30,527 bases of DNA from an uncultured Pseudomonadota bacterium (GTDB taxonomy: Bacteria; Pseudomonadota; Gammaproteobacteria; Burkholderiales; SG8-41). A program made the translations under genes and the position numbers. Positions 30,480-30,527 of the stretch are shown here, in pieces. The notes beneath the pieces were generated by a model. That model was given only the letters and a program-made list of their open reading frames with translations. It did no database searches and was not told the DNA's origin. Where the stretch lies: contig CAMPGR010000030.1 of the NCBI GenBank assembly GCA_946885605.1, forward strand, positions 1-30,527, in the 5' to 3' direction. The number at the start of each line of letters is the position of its first letter. Position 1 is the stretch's first letter.

Positions 30480-30527
30480 TCAGGCTTCCTTCAGCCAGCG
30501 CGCGGCATCAAGCGCAAAATAGGTGAG
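30480..30527 (-). CDS. C-terminal end of an unidentified protein (partial)
   Basis: Reading on the minus strand from the right edge gives 15 codons ending LDAARWLKEA and a TGA stop at 30480-30482. The amphipathic residues look like a C-terminal helix of a real protein, and the stop lies 26 bases from the convergent neighbour. The rest of the gene is outside the window, and the fragment is too short for identification. Confidence 0.4.
   Translation of the reverse strand, partial: LTYFALDAARWLKEA

Overview
This window is a stretch of high-GC chromosome from a proteobacterium, most likely a betaproteobacterium. The strongest reason is the gene order, read on the minus strand: pilMNOPQ, aroK, aroB, dgt, gltB, gltD, hemE, priA, argS, a SPOR-domain gene and dsbA. 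That order is typical of betaproteobacteria. The protein sequences fit too: GltB with the EHDACGVGF start, a DsbA with CPHC, and a complete type IV pilus alignment operon facing a class A penicillin-binding protein gene. I cannot name the genus. I see no insertion sequence, prophage, CRISPR array, tRNA or rRNA, and no patch of foreign base composition. This is core housekeeping DNA.

Layout. Positions 1-5599 are on the plus strand: the end of atpD, atpC, an isolated glpD, glmU and glmS. Positions 5618-27303 form one unbroken minus-strand run. In transcription order it holds pilM-N-O-P-Q (with a strong terminator), aroK-aroB-dgt, gltB-gltD (with a terminator), hemE, a 362-bp gap with three DnaA-box matches, priA, argS, the SPOR gene, and two tandem DsbA-family genes. 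A 217-bp AT-richer divergent control region separates pilM from ponA. From 27521 the plus strand carries ponA and a closely coupled uncharacterised nucleotidyltransferase-fold gene. The last 15 codons of an unidentified minus-strand gene enter at the right edge.

How the genes work together. GlmS and GlmU make UDP-GlcNAc, the precursor that PonA finally polymerises and cross-links in the periplasm. PilMNOPQ builds the inner-membrane alignment complex and the outer-membrane secretin of type IV pili, which must cross the same cell wall. AroK and AroB feed chorismate, GltBD makes glutamate, HemE makes heme precursor, and the Dsb proteins fold periplasmic proteins. Dgt and PriA act on dNTP pools and replication restart.

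Nothing here is an obviously new multi-gene system. The observations most worth a second look are the nucleotidyltransferase-fold protein behind ponA, the DnaA-box pair upstream of priA, the tandem CPHC thioredoxin-fold genes, the probably leaderless aroK, and several housekeeping genes that start without a Shine-Dalgarno sequence while every pil gene has at least a candidate one.
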